A stretch of DNA of 64,000 bases from Desulfospira joergensenii DSM 10085 (GTDB lineage: Bacteria > Desulfobacterota > Desulfobacteria > Desulfobacterales > Desulfobacteraceae), in the NCBI RefSeq assembly GCF_000420085.1, contig NZ_ATUG01000002.1, positions 744,001-808,000 on the forward strand. The letters are read 5' to 3'. The notes under the pieces were generated by a model, which saw only the letters and a program-made list of their open reading frames with translations, had not been told where the DNA came from and did no database searches. Positions 43,595 through 51,841 of the stretch are shown here, in pieces (positions within the stretch are counted from its first letter, which is position 1; each line of letters opens with the position of its first letter). A program made the translations under genes and the position numbers.

Positions 43595-44386
43595 TTATTC
43601 CAAACCCGGCCAGACATATTTGACCGGGTTTGGGCTGTCCTTCAGGGAGACCACCAGGCAGGCATGGATCGGTGGGTTCTTTTGGGTGATTCTCTTGGCT
43701 ATATCAAGTCCCTGGTCTGCCAGCTCCGGGGTGTCGGCCTTGTTGAGAATCAGGATTTTTTCCATGTTTTGAGCGGCGGATTTAAAGATCCCCTGTTCTG
43801 CCAGGGCCAGATCCGTCAAAAGATCCGGTGTGATGGGGTCTCCGGTTTTTCTGCCGGAAAGCCCGGCCAGGCGTTTGGGCCGGTGGGCGATTCCGTCGTC
43901 CAGGGCCCTGCCCAGGCAGTCCAGGCCGATAACGCCCATGACCATCCGGGTCTGGGGCGGGATTACCGGCTCATGGGGGGCCGGTGCCTTGACCGGCCTC
44001 ATCCGGGCCCCGTCCGCTTCAATGAGAACAGCATCAAATACCGGATGATCCAGAACAGGAGAAAGAGCTTCAGGTTCATATCCCTTGATTTTGGAACCCC
44101 TGACTGCGCTGCCACCCACCCGGATTTCTCCGGCCCGGGGAAGGGGGGATCCAAGATCCTGGGCACTGCCGATCAGGATCCGGTCAAAATGCTGTGCCGG
44201 GATGCCTGGTTTCAGATTCTGGTTTCTGCCCGGATGAAACATGGCCGTGGTGGTGGTGATGAGAACCTTTTTCTTCTGCCGGGCAAGTTCCCGGGCAAGG
44301 GCAAAGGCCAATGATGTCTTTCCCCCGGCTCCCACAATGGAGATGACGGCCGGATCGGTCAGGGTCACGGCCTGTAGCAGTTTCAT
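43595..44386 (-). CDS. yqeC: YqeC-type accessory protein for selenium-dependent Mo-hydroxylase
   Basis: 263 residues; start at ATG 44386, where GGAAG precedes and the frame overlaps the stop of mocA by 4 nt (ATGA). The P-loop is VGAGGKTSLAFALARELA and a second marker is TTTTAMFHPG, diagnostic of YqeC. YqeC occurs with YqeB in genomes that use selenium-dependent molybdenum hydroxylases and is thought to help make the labile selenium centre. It ends the yqeB-mocA-yqeC operon beside the nicotinate genes. Confidence 0.9.
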   Translation of the reverse strand: MKLLQAVTLTDPAVISIVGAGGKTSLAFALARELARQKKKVLITTTTAMFHPGRNQNLKPGIPAQHFDRILIGSAQDLGSPLPRAGEIRVGGSAVRGSKIKGYEPEALSPVLDHPVFDAVLIEADGARMRPVKAPAPHEPVIPPQTRMVMGVIGLDCLGRALDDGIAHRPKRLAGLSGRKTGDPITPDLLTDLALAEQGIFKSAAQNMEKILILNKADTPELADQGLDIAKRITQKNPPIHACLVVSLKDSPNPVKYVWPGLE

Positions 44387-45015
44387 TTTTCTTCCTTTCG
44401 GGTCCGGCAGAGGGCCTGGAAGTCTTCCCAGGTATCCAGGTCCTGGCATATGGCCGGGGTATCTACCTCGATTTTTCGAAGGTCCGAAGCGTGGCTTTGG
44501 AAAAGGTCCCGGCCCCTGGTGTCACCGGTGAGAAGGCCCAGGTCTGAAAAGAACTTACGGTCAAAGAGGACCGGATTCCCCTGTTTCCCCTTAAAGCTGG
44601 GGGCCAGTATCCGGCCCGGGTGGTCGGCCGAAGCCCGGATCAGCCGGGTAATGACCCGGGAGGGTACCAAAGGCTGGTCCCCCAGAATGAACAGGGCCCC
44701 GGTGCAGGGACGGGGCCTGCCGGAGTCCTGGTTTTCAAGCTGTGCCACCCTGGACAGCCCGGTTTTGATGGAGCTGGCCATTCCCTTTTCATAGGAGGGG
44801 TTGATGGCGATGGAGATCGGCAGGCGGCCCAGGGCCTGCCGGATTTTTCGGGCCTCAAATCCCAGGACCAGGACCAGGGGGTCCAGGGCCGGGGGGCCGG
44901 CGGCCAGACTATTTTCGATCACATGGGCGATCACGGGCCTGCCGTCAAGGGGGAGCAAGGGTTTGTTCCGGCCCATGCGGGATCCCAGACCTGCGGCCAG
45001 GATAATGCCGGCCAC
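44383..45015 (-). CDS. mocA: MocA-like molybdenum cofactor nucleotidyltransferase
   Basis: About 211 residues from a GTG at 45015. A longer frame to ATG 45144 would overlap yqeB by 92 bp, so an internal start is preferred. The MobA/MocA motif GIILAAGLGSRMGRNKPLLPLDG opens the chain, with LFILGDQPLVP and GNPVLFDRKFF later. It should attach CMP or GMP to molybdopterin. Its place between yqeB and yqeC marks it as the cytidylyltransferase of the selenium-dependent hydroxylase system. Confidence 0.86.
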   Translation of the reverse strand: MAGIILAAGLGSRMGRNKPLLPLDGRPVIAHVIENSLAAGPPALDPLVLVLGFEARKIRQALGRLPISIAINPSYEKGMASSIKTGLSRVAQLENQDSGRPRPCTGALFILGDQPLVPSRVITRLIRASADHPGRILAPSFKGKQGNPVLFDRKFFSDLGLLTGDTRGRDLFQSHASDLRKIEVDTPAICQDLDTWEDFQALCRTRKEEK

Positions 45016-45052
45016 CCGTATGGTGCCGGTATGCCCCCCTTCCGGGGTTCTG

Positions 45053-45889
45053 TCAGAGATTAAATCGTTCAAGGACAGCTTCCAATACGGCCCCGCCCAG
45101 GGCCCGGGCCTTGTCTGAGATGATGCTGCAGTATCGGACATCATCCCTGGGGTCCACGTCCCCGAGCTTTTTCCCCTGGGCCAGGGCCACCCCGTCGTGG
45201 ACCAGTCCCCGGATCACGCCGCTGATGGGGGCGGTGACGGGCTGGTTTCCGATTCGGCCGATCTCCTGTCCCCGGCTCACCCGGTCGCCGATGTGGAGAA
45301 GGGTGCGGTAGGTGCCCGGGGCCGGCGCCCGGATGACACGCTCCGAAGAATAGCCCATTACGGCTTCGGGAACCGAGGTGTTCTCAAGGGCGGAACCCGA
45401 GGTAATCACCTGGCCCAGGCTGTGGCCCCGCTTTGTTTCAATGACCCGGTGAACGTCCCGGCCCGCTTCAAATCCAGGGCCCAGTCCAAGGACCAGTGCT
45501 GCGTCCGAGATTCGGGTGCCCAGGTTTTTTTTGGCGATGACGGCATCGATGAGAATGTCCGGGGGAGAGGCTTTGAGACTTTCCCAGCCGGGATCTGCCA
45601 GGACCGGGATATGTCCTTTTTCCCAGGCGGCCGGGATCTGACCGGGGGTCCGGGCCCGGCAGGCCGTGACCCCCTCCACCTGGATCCTGTCTTGGTAAAG
45701 AGCCTGGGCAAAGGCCACTTTTCTTCTTACGGCCGTGGGCATGGGGGCTTCCATTACATAGATGTTCCGGATCCGGGCCCGGTAAAGACGGCAGACAATG
45801 CCTGTGGCCAGGTCTCCGCCTCCCTTGACGGCGATGATAAGATCTTTGACGGCCCGGGGATTACCGGTTTTTTCCTTAGCGATTTTCAT
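45053..45889 (-). CDS. yqeB: YqeB-type selenium-dependent Mo-hydroxylase accessory protein
   Basis: 278 residues from ATG 45889 (ATGs further upstream to 46012 give a less conserved extension). The chain begins IIAVKGGGDLATGIVCRLYRARI and carries PMPTAVRRKVAFAQALYQ, the YqeB/EF2563 signature, and ends with a short biotinyl-like hairpin (LLHIGDRVSRGQEIGRIG). YqeB marks organisms with labile-selenium molybdenum hydroxylases. It is divergent from the GntR regulator of the nicotinate genes. Confidence 0.9.
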   Translation of the reverse strand: MKIAKEKTGNPRAVKDLIIAVKGGGDLATGIVCRLYRARIRNIYVMEAPMPTAVRRKVAFAQALYQDRIQVEGVTACRARTPGQIPAAWEKGHIPVLADPGWESLKASPPDILIDAVIAKKNLGTRISDAALVLGLGPGFEAGRDVHRVIETKRGHSLGQVITSGSALENTSVPEAVMGYSSERVIRAPAPGTYRTLLHIGDRVSRGQEIGRIGNQPVTAPISGVIRGLVHDGVALAQGKKLGDVDPRDDVRYCSIISDKARALGGAVLEAVLERFNL

Positions 45890-46099
45890 AGGGTTTTTAT
45901 CCGATCTTTTCCACATGTGAACATGGGGATTTCCTTTCCTGGACTTTGACCCACATGGCTGACAAGGTGTAGGACAAGAGTACGGGTTTGTCAAGCTGGC
46001 TCTATATTTCAAGCTGCTTTTTTAAGTTATAAAAATAAAATACATAAATGGACTATTTTTTATAAACATAAATGTGCTTTTTATTTTGATATTTTTATG

Positions 46100-46131
46100 T
46101 TGACAATCAAAAATTGTCTATTGTATACAAT
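46100..46131 (+). promoter_or_regulatory. Sigma-70 promoter overlapped by GntR-type operators
   Basis: TTGACA (46100-46105) and TATACA (46124-46129) are spaced 18 bp. A perfect palindrome ATTGTATACAAT (46120-46131) covers the -10 element and a second inverted repeat GACAAT-N5-ATTGTC (46102-46118) covers the -35. Palindromes of the TTGTATACAA kind are usual for FCD-type GntR regulators, one of which starts at 46306. Self-repression is the simplest reading. Confidence 0.65.
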
Positions 46132-46305
46132 ATTGTAAAAGATTGATCAAGAAAGATCGGGACCGGATCCATGGGTAAAATGAGTATAAAAACAGAAACT
46201 TGATTTGAGAACAAATGCAGAAGGTTTAAACTGAAAGGCAGGAAGAGATTAAAAATTCGGAAAAAAAATATCTGCAGGCAATAAACGGCTCGGGTAAGGA
46301 GAGAA

Positions 46306-46998
46306 ATGGAAGCCGTATCACTGGTTGAAATTGCCACCCGGTATATTGAAGAGTTGATTATCACCGGAAAACTGAATCCCGGTGAGCAGATCAAGGAGGA
46401 TGATATCGCCGGCAACCTGGGGATCAGCCGTCCCCCGGTCCGGGAGGCCTTAAAATGCCTTGAAGGGGAAGGGCTCCTGGTCAGAAAGCCCCGGAAAGGG
46501 GCCTTTGTCTCACAGATGACTGAAAGTGATTTCAGGGAAGTCTACGGCCTGAAAGCGGAACTTTATGCCATTGCAACGGACCATGCCGTAGACTGCATCA
46601 CCAAAGAGGAGATCAACCAGCTTCTTTCCTTCGTGAAAAGGATGAAAAAGAACTCCGGAACCGAGGCCGGTTCCATCCTTAAATACCAGGAACTGCACCA
46701 TGCCTTTCATACAAAAATCATAGAGATCGCGGGCAACCAGAGGCTGCTTAAATTTGCCTCCACCCTGCATAAACAGGTGATGCGGTACAGCTTTATGACC
46801 CTGAGTTATGGGGAGCATTTAAATGCATCCCACCGCTATCACCAGCAGATCTTAGAATGTATTGCAATAAAAGATAAAAAGAATGCCAGGGAGCTGATGA
46901 AGGAACATGTGCTGGATGCCATGCATTTTCTGCTCAACACCCCGGGCATTTTGGAGAGCCTTCAGCCGATTTCAATGGTTGGGGCCAGGAGAGCTTGA
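46306..46998 (+). CDS. GntR-family regulator, FCD type
   Basis: 230 residues. Winged helix at ~8-75 (LIITGKLNPGEQIKEDDIAGNLGISRPPVREALKCLEGEGLLVRKPRKGAFVSQM), then an FCD ligand domain with the metal/ligand His set (YQELHHAFHTKIIEIAGN; HQQILECIAIKD). FCD proteins sense small organic acids. It is 39 bp upstream of the aldehyde dehydrogenase and probably regulates the nicotinate cluster, with nicotinate or a pathway acid as effector (inference). A further TGTATACAAT-like site is at 47124-47133 inside the next gene. Confidence 0.9.
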   Translation: MEAVSLVEIATRYIEELIITGKLNPGEQIKEDDIAGNLGISRPPVREALKCLEGEGLLVRKPRKGAFVSQMTESDFREVYGLKAELYAIATDHAVDCITKEEINQLLSFVKRMKKNSGTEAGSILKYQELHHAFHTKIIEIAGNQRLLKFASTLHKQVMRYSFMTLSYGEHLNASHRYHQQILECIAIKDKKNARELMKEHVLDAMHFLLNTPGILESLQPISMVGARRA

Positions 46999-47037
46999 TA
47001 TTTTTTGTGAATAAAGAACAAAACGTAAAGGAAAAAA

Positions 47038-48525
47038 ATGGCAATTTTAGAAGAAGTAAAAAAAGATTACGGACAGTTAAAGCTCTATGTAAACGGCGAG
47101 TGGGTGGAGTCCCGGTCAACGGATGTATACAATAGTGTGAATCCGGCCACAGGGGAGACCATTGCAACTTTTCCGTCAGCCACGGAAGACGAGGTGAACA
47201 GGGCCATTGAATCGGCCCAGTCGGCACTGGCTGTATGGAAAGGTGTTCCGCTTCGCGACAAGGCCCGGTATCTTTTTGATTTGCGGGGAAAGTTCGAGGA
47301 GAGATTTGACCGGCTGTGCAGGATTCTGGTTCAGGACCACGGCCGGACCATGGGAGAGGCCGTGGGAACCCTGAGACGGTGTATCGAGAACATCGAGTCC
47401 GCCTGCTCGGCCCTGCTGCTGCTGACCAAGGGAGACTACGTCAGTGAGCTGGCCAGGGGGATAGACCAGACCCTGTACTGGGAGCCCAGGGGGGTCTTTC
47501 TTATTGTTACACCCAATAATATTCCCATGCATGCCTGGTCTTCCTATGTCCCCTATGCCATTGCCAGCGGGTGCCCTGTTATTGTCAGCCCCAGCAAGGA
47601 GGACCCTGTCTGCCTCCAGGCCATTTTTGAAACCGTGGAGGAGGTCAAGGGATTTCCCCCCGGACTCATGAATCTGGTCTACGGAGGACGGAATGTCAAC
47701 GCCCAGATTCTGGAACATCCCCATGTCAAAGGGGTGGGATTCATCGGCTCCACGGGTGTGGGCCTGAAGTTGTTCAGCCAGGCCGGACGGCTGGGCAAGG
47801 AGGCTTCCATTAACGGCAACGGTAAAAATCACGTGGTGCTCATGCCGGATGCGGATTTTGATTCCGCCGTCAACGGGCTTCTCCGGGGCTGCTATGGTAT
47901 GGCAGGGCAAAGATGCCTGGGCGCGGATAATATCCTGATCGTGGGCGACGAGTCCTATGACAAGTTCAGGGATGCCTTTGTCAAGGCTTCCGGTACAATG
48001 AAAATGGGATACGGGCTGGACGAATCCACTGAACTGGGTCCCCTGGTTTCCGAGAGGGGGAAACAAAACGTCCTTGATTTTATCCAAAAAGGGGTGGACG
48101 AAGGGGCCAGGCTGATTCTGGATGGAAGGGATGTCAAGGTTGAAGGTTGTGAAAAAGGGTTCTTTGTGGGACCCACCATCTTTGAAGACGTGGACCCGGA
48201 CATGCATATTGCACGGGAGGAGTCTTTTGGGCCGGTGGCCAATCTCATCCGGGTGAAAGATCTGGACCACGCCCTTGACCTGATCAACAACAAGGACAAC
48301 TACGGCCATTCCGCCTGCATCTTTACCAAAGACGGATCTGCCGCCCGGAAATTCACCAAGCAGGCCGATGTGGGCAATGTGGGGCTGAATGTCGCCGTTC
48401 CCCAGCCCTATGCTTTTTTCCCCCTGGGTTCCAAGAACGAATCTGCCCAGGGATGTGCCAAATCCAGGATCGATTCAATGCGTCTTTTCCTGGACCAGAA
48501 AACCGTGACGGAGAGGTGGGTGTAG
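47038..48525 (+). CDS. MmsA-type CoA-acylating aldehyde dehydrogenase, proposed 2-formylglutarate dehydrogenase
   Basis: 495 residues, ALDH fold. Catalytic Cys293 is in GMAGQRCLGAD. Where ordinary ALDHs have ELGGKN, this has NGNGKNHVVL, close to the GGAKNH of methylmalonate-semialdehyde dehydrogenase (MmsA), which lacks the base Glu and transfers the acyl group to CoA. The N-terminus (NGEWVESRSTDVYNSVNPATGE) also fits. In this cluster enamidase would yield 2-formylglutarate, a 3-oxo acid like methylmalonate semialdehyde; CoA-acylating oxidation with loss of CO2 would give glutaryl-CoA. The enzyme class is well supported; the substrate is inferred. Confidence 0.82.
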   Translation: MAILEEVKKDYGQLKLYVNGEWVESRSTDVYNSVNPATGETIATFPSATEDEVNRAIESAQSALAVWKGVPLRDKARYLFDLRGKFEERFDRLCRILVQDHGRTMGEAVGTLRRCIENIESACSALLLLTKGDYVSELARGIDQTLYWEPRGVFLIVTPNNIPMHAWSSYVPYAIASGCPVIVSPSKEDPVCLQAIFETVEEVKGFPPGLMNLVYGGRNVNAQILEHPHVKGVGFIGSTGVGLKLFSQAGRLGKEASINGNGKNHVVLMPDADFDSAVNGLLRGCYGMAGQRCLGADNILIVGDESYDKFRDAFVKASGTMKMGYGLDESTELGPLVSERGKQNVLDFIQKGVDEGARLILDGRDVKVEGCEKGFFVGPTIFEDVDPDMHIAREESFGPVANLIRVKDLDHALDLINNKDNYGHSACIFTKDGSAARKFTKQADVGNVGLNVAVPQPYAFFPLGSKNESAQGCAKSRIDSMRLFLDQKTVTERWV

Positions 48526-48543
48526 ACAAGGGGTCTGGCCTCG

Positions 48544-48571
48544 GCCGGTGGGGGAAGGGATCCTCACCGGC
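48544..48571 (+). terminator. Hairpin between aldehyde dehydrogenase and dctP
   Basis: GCCGGTG (48544-48550) pairs with CACCGGC (48565-48571) over a 14-nt loop. There is no immediate T-run, so it may be a weak terminator or an RNA-stability hairpin. Confidence 0.35.
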
Positions 48572-48683
48572 TGGCAATCTGCCTTTACATAGTAACGGGG
48601 CCTTTTGTGTATAGGTTGTTGGAAAGACAGCACAGAAGGATGATCATAACATGTTGAATCAGAATTTATTAAAGGAGTGAAAA

Positions 48684-49742
48684 ATGAGTTACATTATGAA
48701 AAAAGTCAGAATCTTTTCATTCGTGATGGCCTTGCTTGTTGTTGCAGGTCTGTGCGTTGTTCCCCAAACCTTTGCCAAAGAAAAAACCTACAATATCCGC
48801 TTCAGCACCTGGCACGTTCCGGCCGGAGCAGATGTGAAAAAACTGTGGATCCCCATGCTGGAAGAGATGAAAAAGAGAAGCGACGGGCGGCTGACCTATA
48901 CCATGTATGCCGGCGGCGCCCTTGGCAAGGGACCGGATCATTATGATATCGTAAAAACCGGTCTTTCGGACATGGGATATGCCACCCTGAGCTGGACTCC
49001 GGGCAGGTTCCCCTTAACCGACGTCCTTTCCTCTCCCATTGTCTGTCCGTCAAAAGCCAAGGCTGCGGAAGCCGGAAGGGCCATGCACGACAAGATGCTT
49101 AATTCGGAATTCAAGGGCATCAAGGTACTGCACATCAACAATTGCGTCATGGCCCATCTATGGACCACCAAAAAGGTGGAGAGCATGGAAGACATAAAGG
49201 GAATGAAAATCCGCAGTCCCGGCGGCCTCCAGACCCGGGCCATTGAGGCCCTGGGCGCCACCCCCGTATTCATGCCCCTGGGAGATGTCTACCTGTCCAT
49301 GGAAACCGGCGTCATAGACGGTGTGGTCACCTGCCCCGCCCTGGTCAAGGCCTTTAAACTGTACGAAGTGGCCAAGTACGGCGTTCCCACCTCCTTTGGC
49401 TGTGTGTCCGAGGGTCTGTTTGTCAATGAGCGGTTCTGGAAAAAGCTTCCCGACGATCTGAAAGAGATTGTGGAGGATGTCGGACGGAACGCCTATAAAA
49501 TAGCCGGGATCTTCGATGAACACTGGTACGCCGATACCATGGAGAGTTTTGGTAACGATATTGAAATCAAAGCCCTCAGCGACGAGGAACAGGCCCGCTG
49601 GGACACTACCCTGGGCAAGATGTTGGCCAACTGGGCCACGGAAATGGAGGGCAAGGGGCTTGAGGCCAACAAGGCATTGTCTCTGTTCAAGGGTGAATTG
49701 AACAAGGTCGGGGTCAGCTTTAATTCCTGCCCGGTTAAATAA
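48684..49742 (+). CDS. dctP: TRAP transporter substrate-binding protein
   Basis: 352 residues. Signal peptide at ~1-30 (IFSFVMALLVVAGLCVVPQTFA), then a DctP fold: NIRFSTWHVPAGADVKK, DIKGMKIRSPGG with the carboxylate-binding Arg, and GDVYLSMETGVIDGVVTCP. It captures an organic acid in the periplasm. Position inside the nicotinate locus suggests nicotinate or a related acid as ligand; this is inference. AAAGGAG precedes the ATG. Confidence 0.92.
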   Translation: MSYIMKKVRIFSFVMALLVVAGLCVVPQTFAKEKTYNIRFSTWHVPAGADVKKLWIPMLEEMKKRSDGRLTYTMYAGGALGKGPDHYDIVKTGLSDMGYATLSWTPGRFPLTDVLSSPIVCPSKAKAAEAGRAMHDKMLNSEFKGIKVLHINNCVMAHLWTTKKVESMEDIKGMKIRSPGGLQTRAIEALGATPVFMPLGDVYLSMETGVIDGVVTCPALVKAFKLYEVAKYGVPTSFGCVSEGLFVNERFWKKLPDDLKEIVEDVGRNAYKIAGIFDEHWYADTMESFGNDIEIKALSDEEQARWDTTLGKMLANWATEMEGKGLEANKALSLFKGELNKVGVSFNSCPVK

Positions 49743-49756
49743 CCCCTTCTGGAAAT

Positions 49757-49803
49757 GGCTGTTGGCAGGCCTTGATCCTGCCGGCAGCCAGGAGGGTTTT
49801 TTT
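49757..49803 (+). terminator. Partial terminator (attenuator) between dctP and dctQ
   Basis: GGCTGTTGGCAGG (49757-49769) pairs with CCTGCCGGCAGCC (49777-49789), with a T-run at 49797-49803 a few bases on. It could end most transcripts after dctP, so that the binding protein is made in excess over its membrane partners, a common need for TRAP systems. Confidence 0.5.
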
Positions 49804-49873
49804 GTTTCCGGTCCGGTTGCGGCCTGGCCGGAAACGAATACCCCCAGGTTGGATCTAAAGGAAACGAAATTTT

Positions 49874-50410
49874 ATGAATTGCTTTGCTGAAATTACCATA
49901 AGGGCCAGAAAAGGGGTGGAACGCCTGGCCAATATCGCACTGTTCCTTGGAATGGGTTGGGTCATGGTCATGATGTTCCTGACCACGGTGGATGTGGCAG
50001 GCCGGTATTTCTTTTCCAAACCCGTCCCCGGGTCTATTGAGATGGGCGAATTCATGCTGGCCATATTCGGCATCCTGGGGATGGCCTATACCCATTTTGC
50101 TGGGGCAAACGTAAAAGTCACCATGTTGACCCAGGTTCTCCCCCCGAGGGTTGAAAGGGTCATTGAAACCCTGACCAATCTGCTCAGCCTGCAGATTATG
50201 GTTATGCTGACCTGGTACGGCGGGGTTCTTGGAATCGAGGAGCACCATGCAGGGACCACCACCGATACCCTGGGCATTCCCATCAGTCCTTTATACTGGC
50301 TGTTAAGCCTGGGCGCCGGTATCCTCTGTCTGGTGATCCTGATCCGTCTCATGGAATCGGTTCTGGGTATTTTCGGTATAGAGACCAGGGAAGAGGCGTC
50401 TGATACCTGA
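49874..50410 (+). CDS. dctQ: TRAP transporter small permease
   Basis: 178 residues with four transmembrane segments (~22-50, 55-75, 95-120, 135-160), including GRYFFSKPVPGSIEMGEFMLAIFGILGMAY, the DctQ hallmark. It pairs with the large permease that begins 69 bp downstream. Confidence 0.92.
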   Translation: MNCFAEITIRARKGVERLANIALFLGMGWVMVMMFLTTVDVAGRYFFSKPVPGSIEMGEFMLAIFGILGMAYTHFAGANVKVTMLTQVLPPRVERVIETLTNLLSLQIMVMLTWYGGVLGIEEHHAGTTTDTLGIPISPLYWLLSLGAGILCLVILIRLMESVLGIFGIETREEASDT

Positions 50411-50479
50411 GCGGATCTGCAGTCAGCCATGATCCATCCCCTAGATTTATCCCATTGTTGAGTTAATAAGGAAGCTTGT

Positions 50480-51781
50480 ATGGACCCCCAAATTATTGGA
50501 ATTATCGGAATCGCTGCACTCTTTTTGCTATTGCTTATCGGCATGCCCATAGGATTCTCCCTGGCCTTTATCGGGTTCTGGGGCATCAGCATGATCACGG
50601 ATATCTCCGTGGCCCTGCCGTCTCTGCTCCGATCCTTTTACGGAACTTTTACCACCTATTCTTTTACCGTGATCCCCCTGTTTGTCATCATGGGCGAGCT
50701 GGCCACGGTGTCGGGCCTGAGCGAGGGAATTTACAAGGTCGCAGACAAGTGGCTGAGGCGCCTCCCCGGCGGGCTTGGGATCGCGACCATCGGGGCCTGC
50801 TCCGGGTTTGCCGCCATCTGCGGATCTTCCGTGGCCACGGCCGCCACCCTGGGAAAGGTGGCCCTGCCGGAAATGGAAAGGTATAACTACGATACCCGCC
50901 TGGCCACGGGAAGTGTGGCTGCCGGCGGGACCCTGGGGTTTCTCATCCCCCCCAGTATCGGGTTTGTGGTCTACGGCATCCTTACGGAACAGTCCATCGG
51001 CAAGCTGCTGGTGTCCGGATTCATTCCCGGTTTCATCCTGGCTCTGGCCTATGCATTGATCATTGTCACCTGGGTGATGCTGAAACCTTCGGCAGCCCCT
51101 GCCAATCCGGAGAGGGTGCCTTTTAGGGATAAGATGGCTTCCCTGAAAACCATCTGGGAACTGATCGTGGTCTTTTTGCTGGTCATGGGGGGGATCTACC
51201 TGGGGTTTTTTACGCCCACGGAAGCCGGTGCCCTGGGTGCCTTTTTCCTCTTCGTGGTCACCCTGATGCGAAGAAAATTGACCTGGCCTTCGCTGAAGAC
51301 GGCCATGGCCTCCACCACCCGGATTTCGGTCATGATCTTCATGATTCTGGCCGGAGCCTATGTGTTCACCTATTTCATGGCCCTGACGATGATCCCCATG
51401 ACCCTGTCCATGACCCTTTCCAAGCTGGCCCTGTCCCGGTATGCCATTCTGGCGGTGATCCTTTTGGCCTACCTGGTGCTCGGCTGTTTTCTGGATGCCA
51501 CCTCCATGATGGTATTGACCCTGCCCGTTATATTTCCTACCATTTTAAAGCTGGGATTTAATCCCATCTGGTTCGGGGTTATCTCGGTTTTGATGATGGA
51601 AGCCGGTCTGATCACCCCTCCCCTGGGGCTGAATATATTTGTCATTGCCGGTGTGGCCGATGTTCCCATGGAGACGATTTTTAAGGGGGCCATATATTTT
51701 CTTCTGGCCATATTTGCCGTAGTGATACTGGTTACTGCCTTCCCCCAGCTGGCCCTGTTTTTGCCCGGTATTATGGGATAG
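50480..51781 (+). CDS. dctM: TRAP transporter large permease
   Basis: 433 residues and about 12 hydrophobic segments. The DctM motifs are present: LLIGMPIGFSLAFIGF, FTVIPLFVIMGELATVSGL, SGFAAICGSSVATAATLGKVALPEM, GTLGFLIPPSIGFVVYGILTEQSIGKLL, and FTPTEAGALGAF. It moves the ligand with Na+ or H+. The membrane subunits dctQ and dctM are transcribed together with the degradation genes that follow. Confidence 0.94.
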   Translation: MDPQIIGIIGIAALFLLLLIGMPIGFSLAFIGFWGISMITDISVALPSLLRSFYGTFTTYSFTVIPLFVIMGELATVSGLSEGIYKVADKWLRRLPGGLGIATIGACSGFAAICGSSVATAATLGKVALPEMERYNYDTRLATGSVAAGGTLGFLIPPSIGFVVYGILTEQSIGKLLVSGFIPGFILALAYALIIVTWVMLKPSAAPANPERVPFRDKMASLKTIWELIVVFLLVMGGIYLGFFTPTEAGALGAFFLFVVTLMRRKLTWPSLKTAMASTTRISVMIFMILAGAYVFTYFMALTMIPMTLSMTLSKLALSRYAILAVILLAYLVLGCFLDATSMMVLTLPVIFPTILKLGFNPIWFGVISVLMMEAGLITPPLGLNIFVIAGVADVPMETIFKGAIYFLLAIFAVVILVTAFPQLALFLPGIMG

Positions 51782-51841
51782 GGGCCTGCCGGCCTTTTAT
51801 ACTGCTACAATCGAAATTTTATATAGCAAAGGAGTAAAAAA

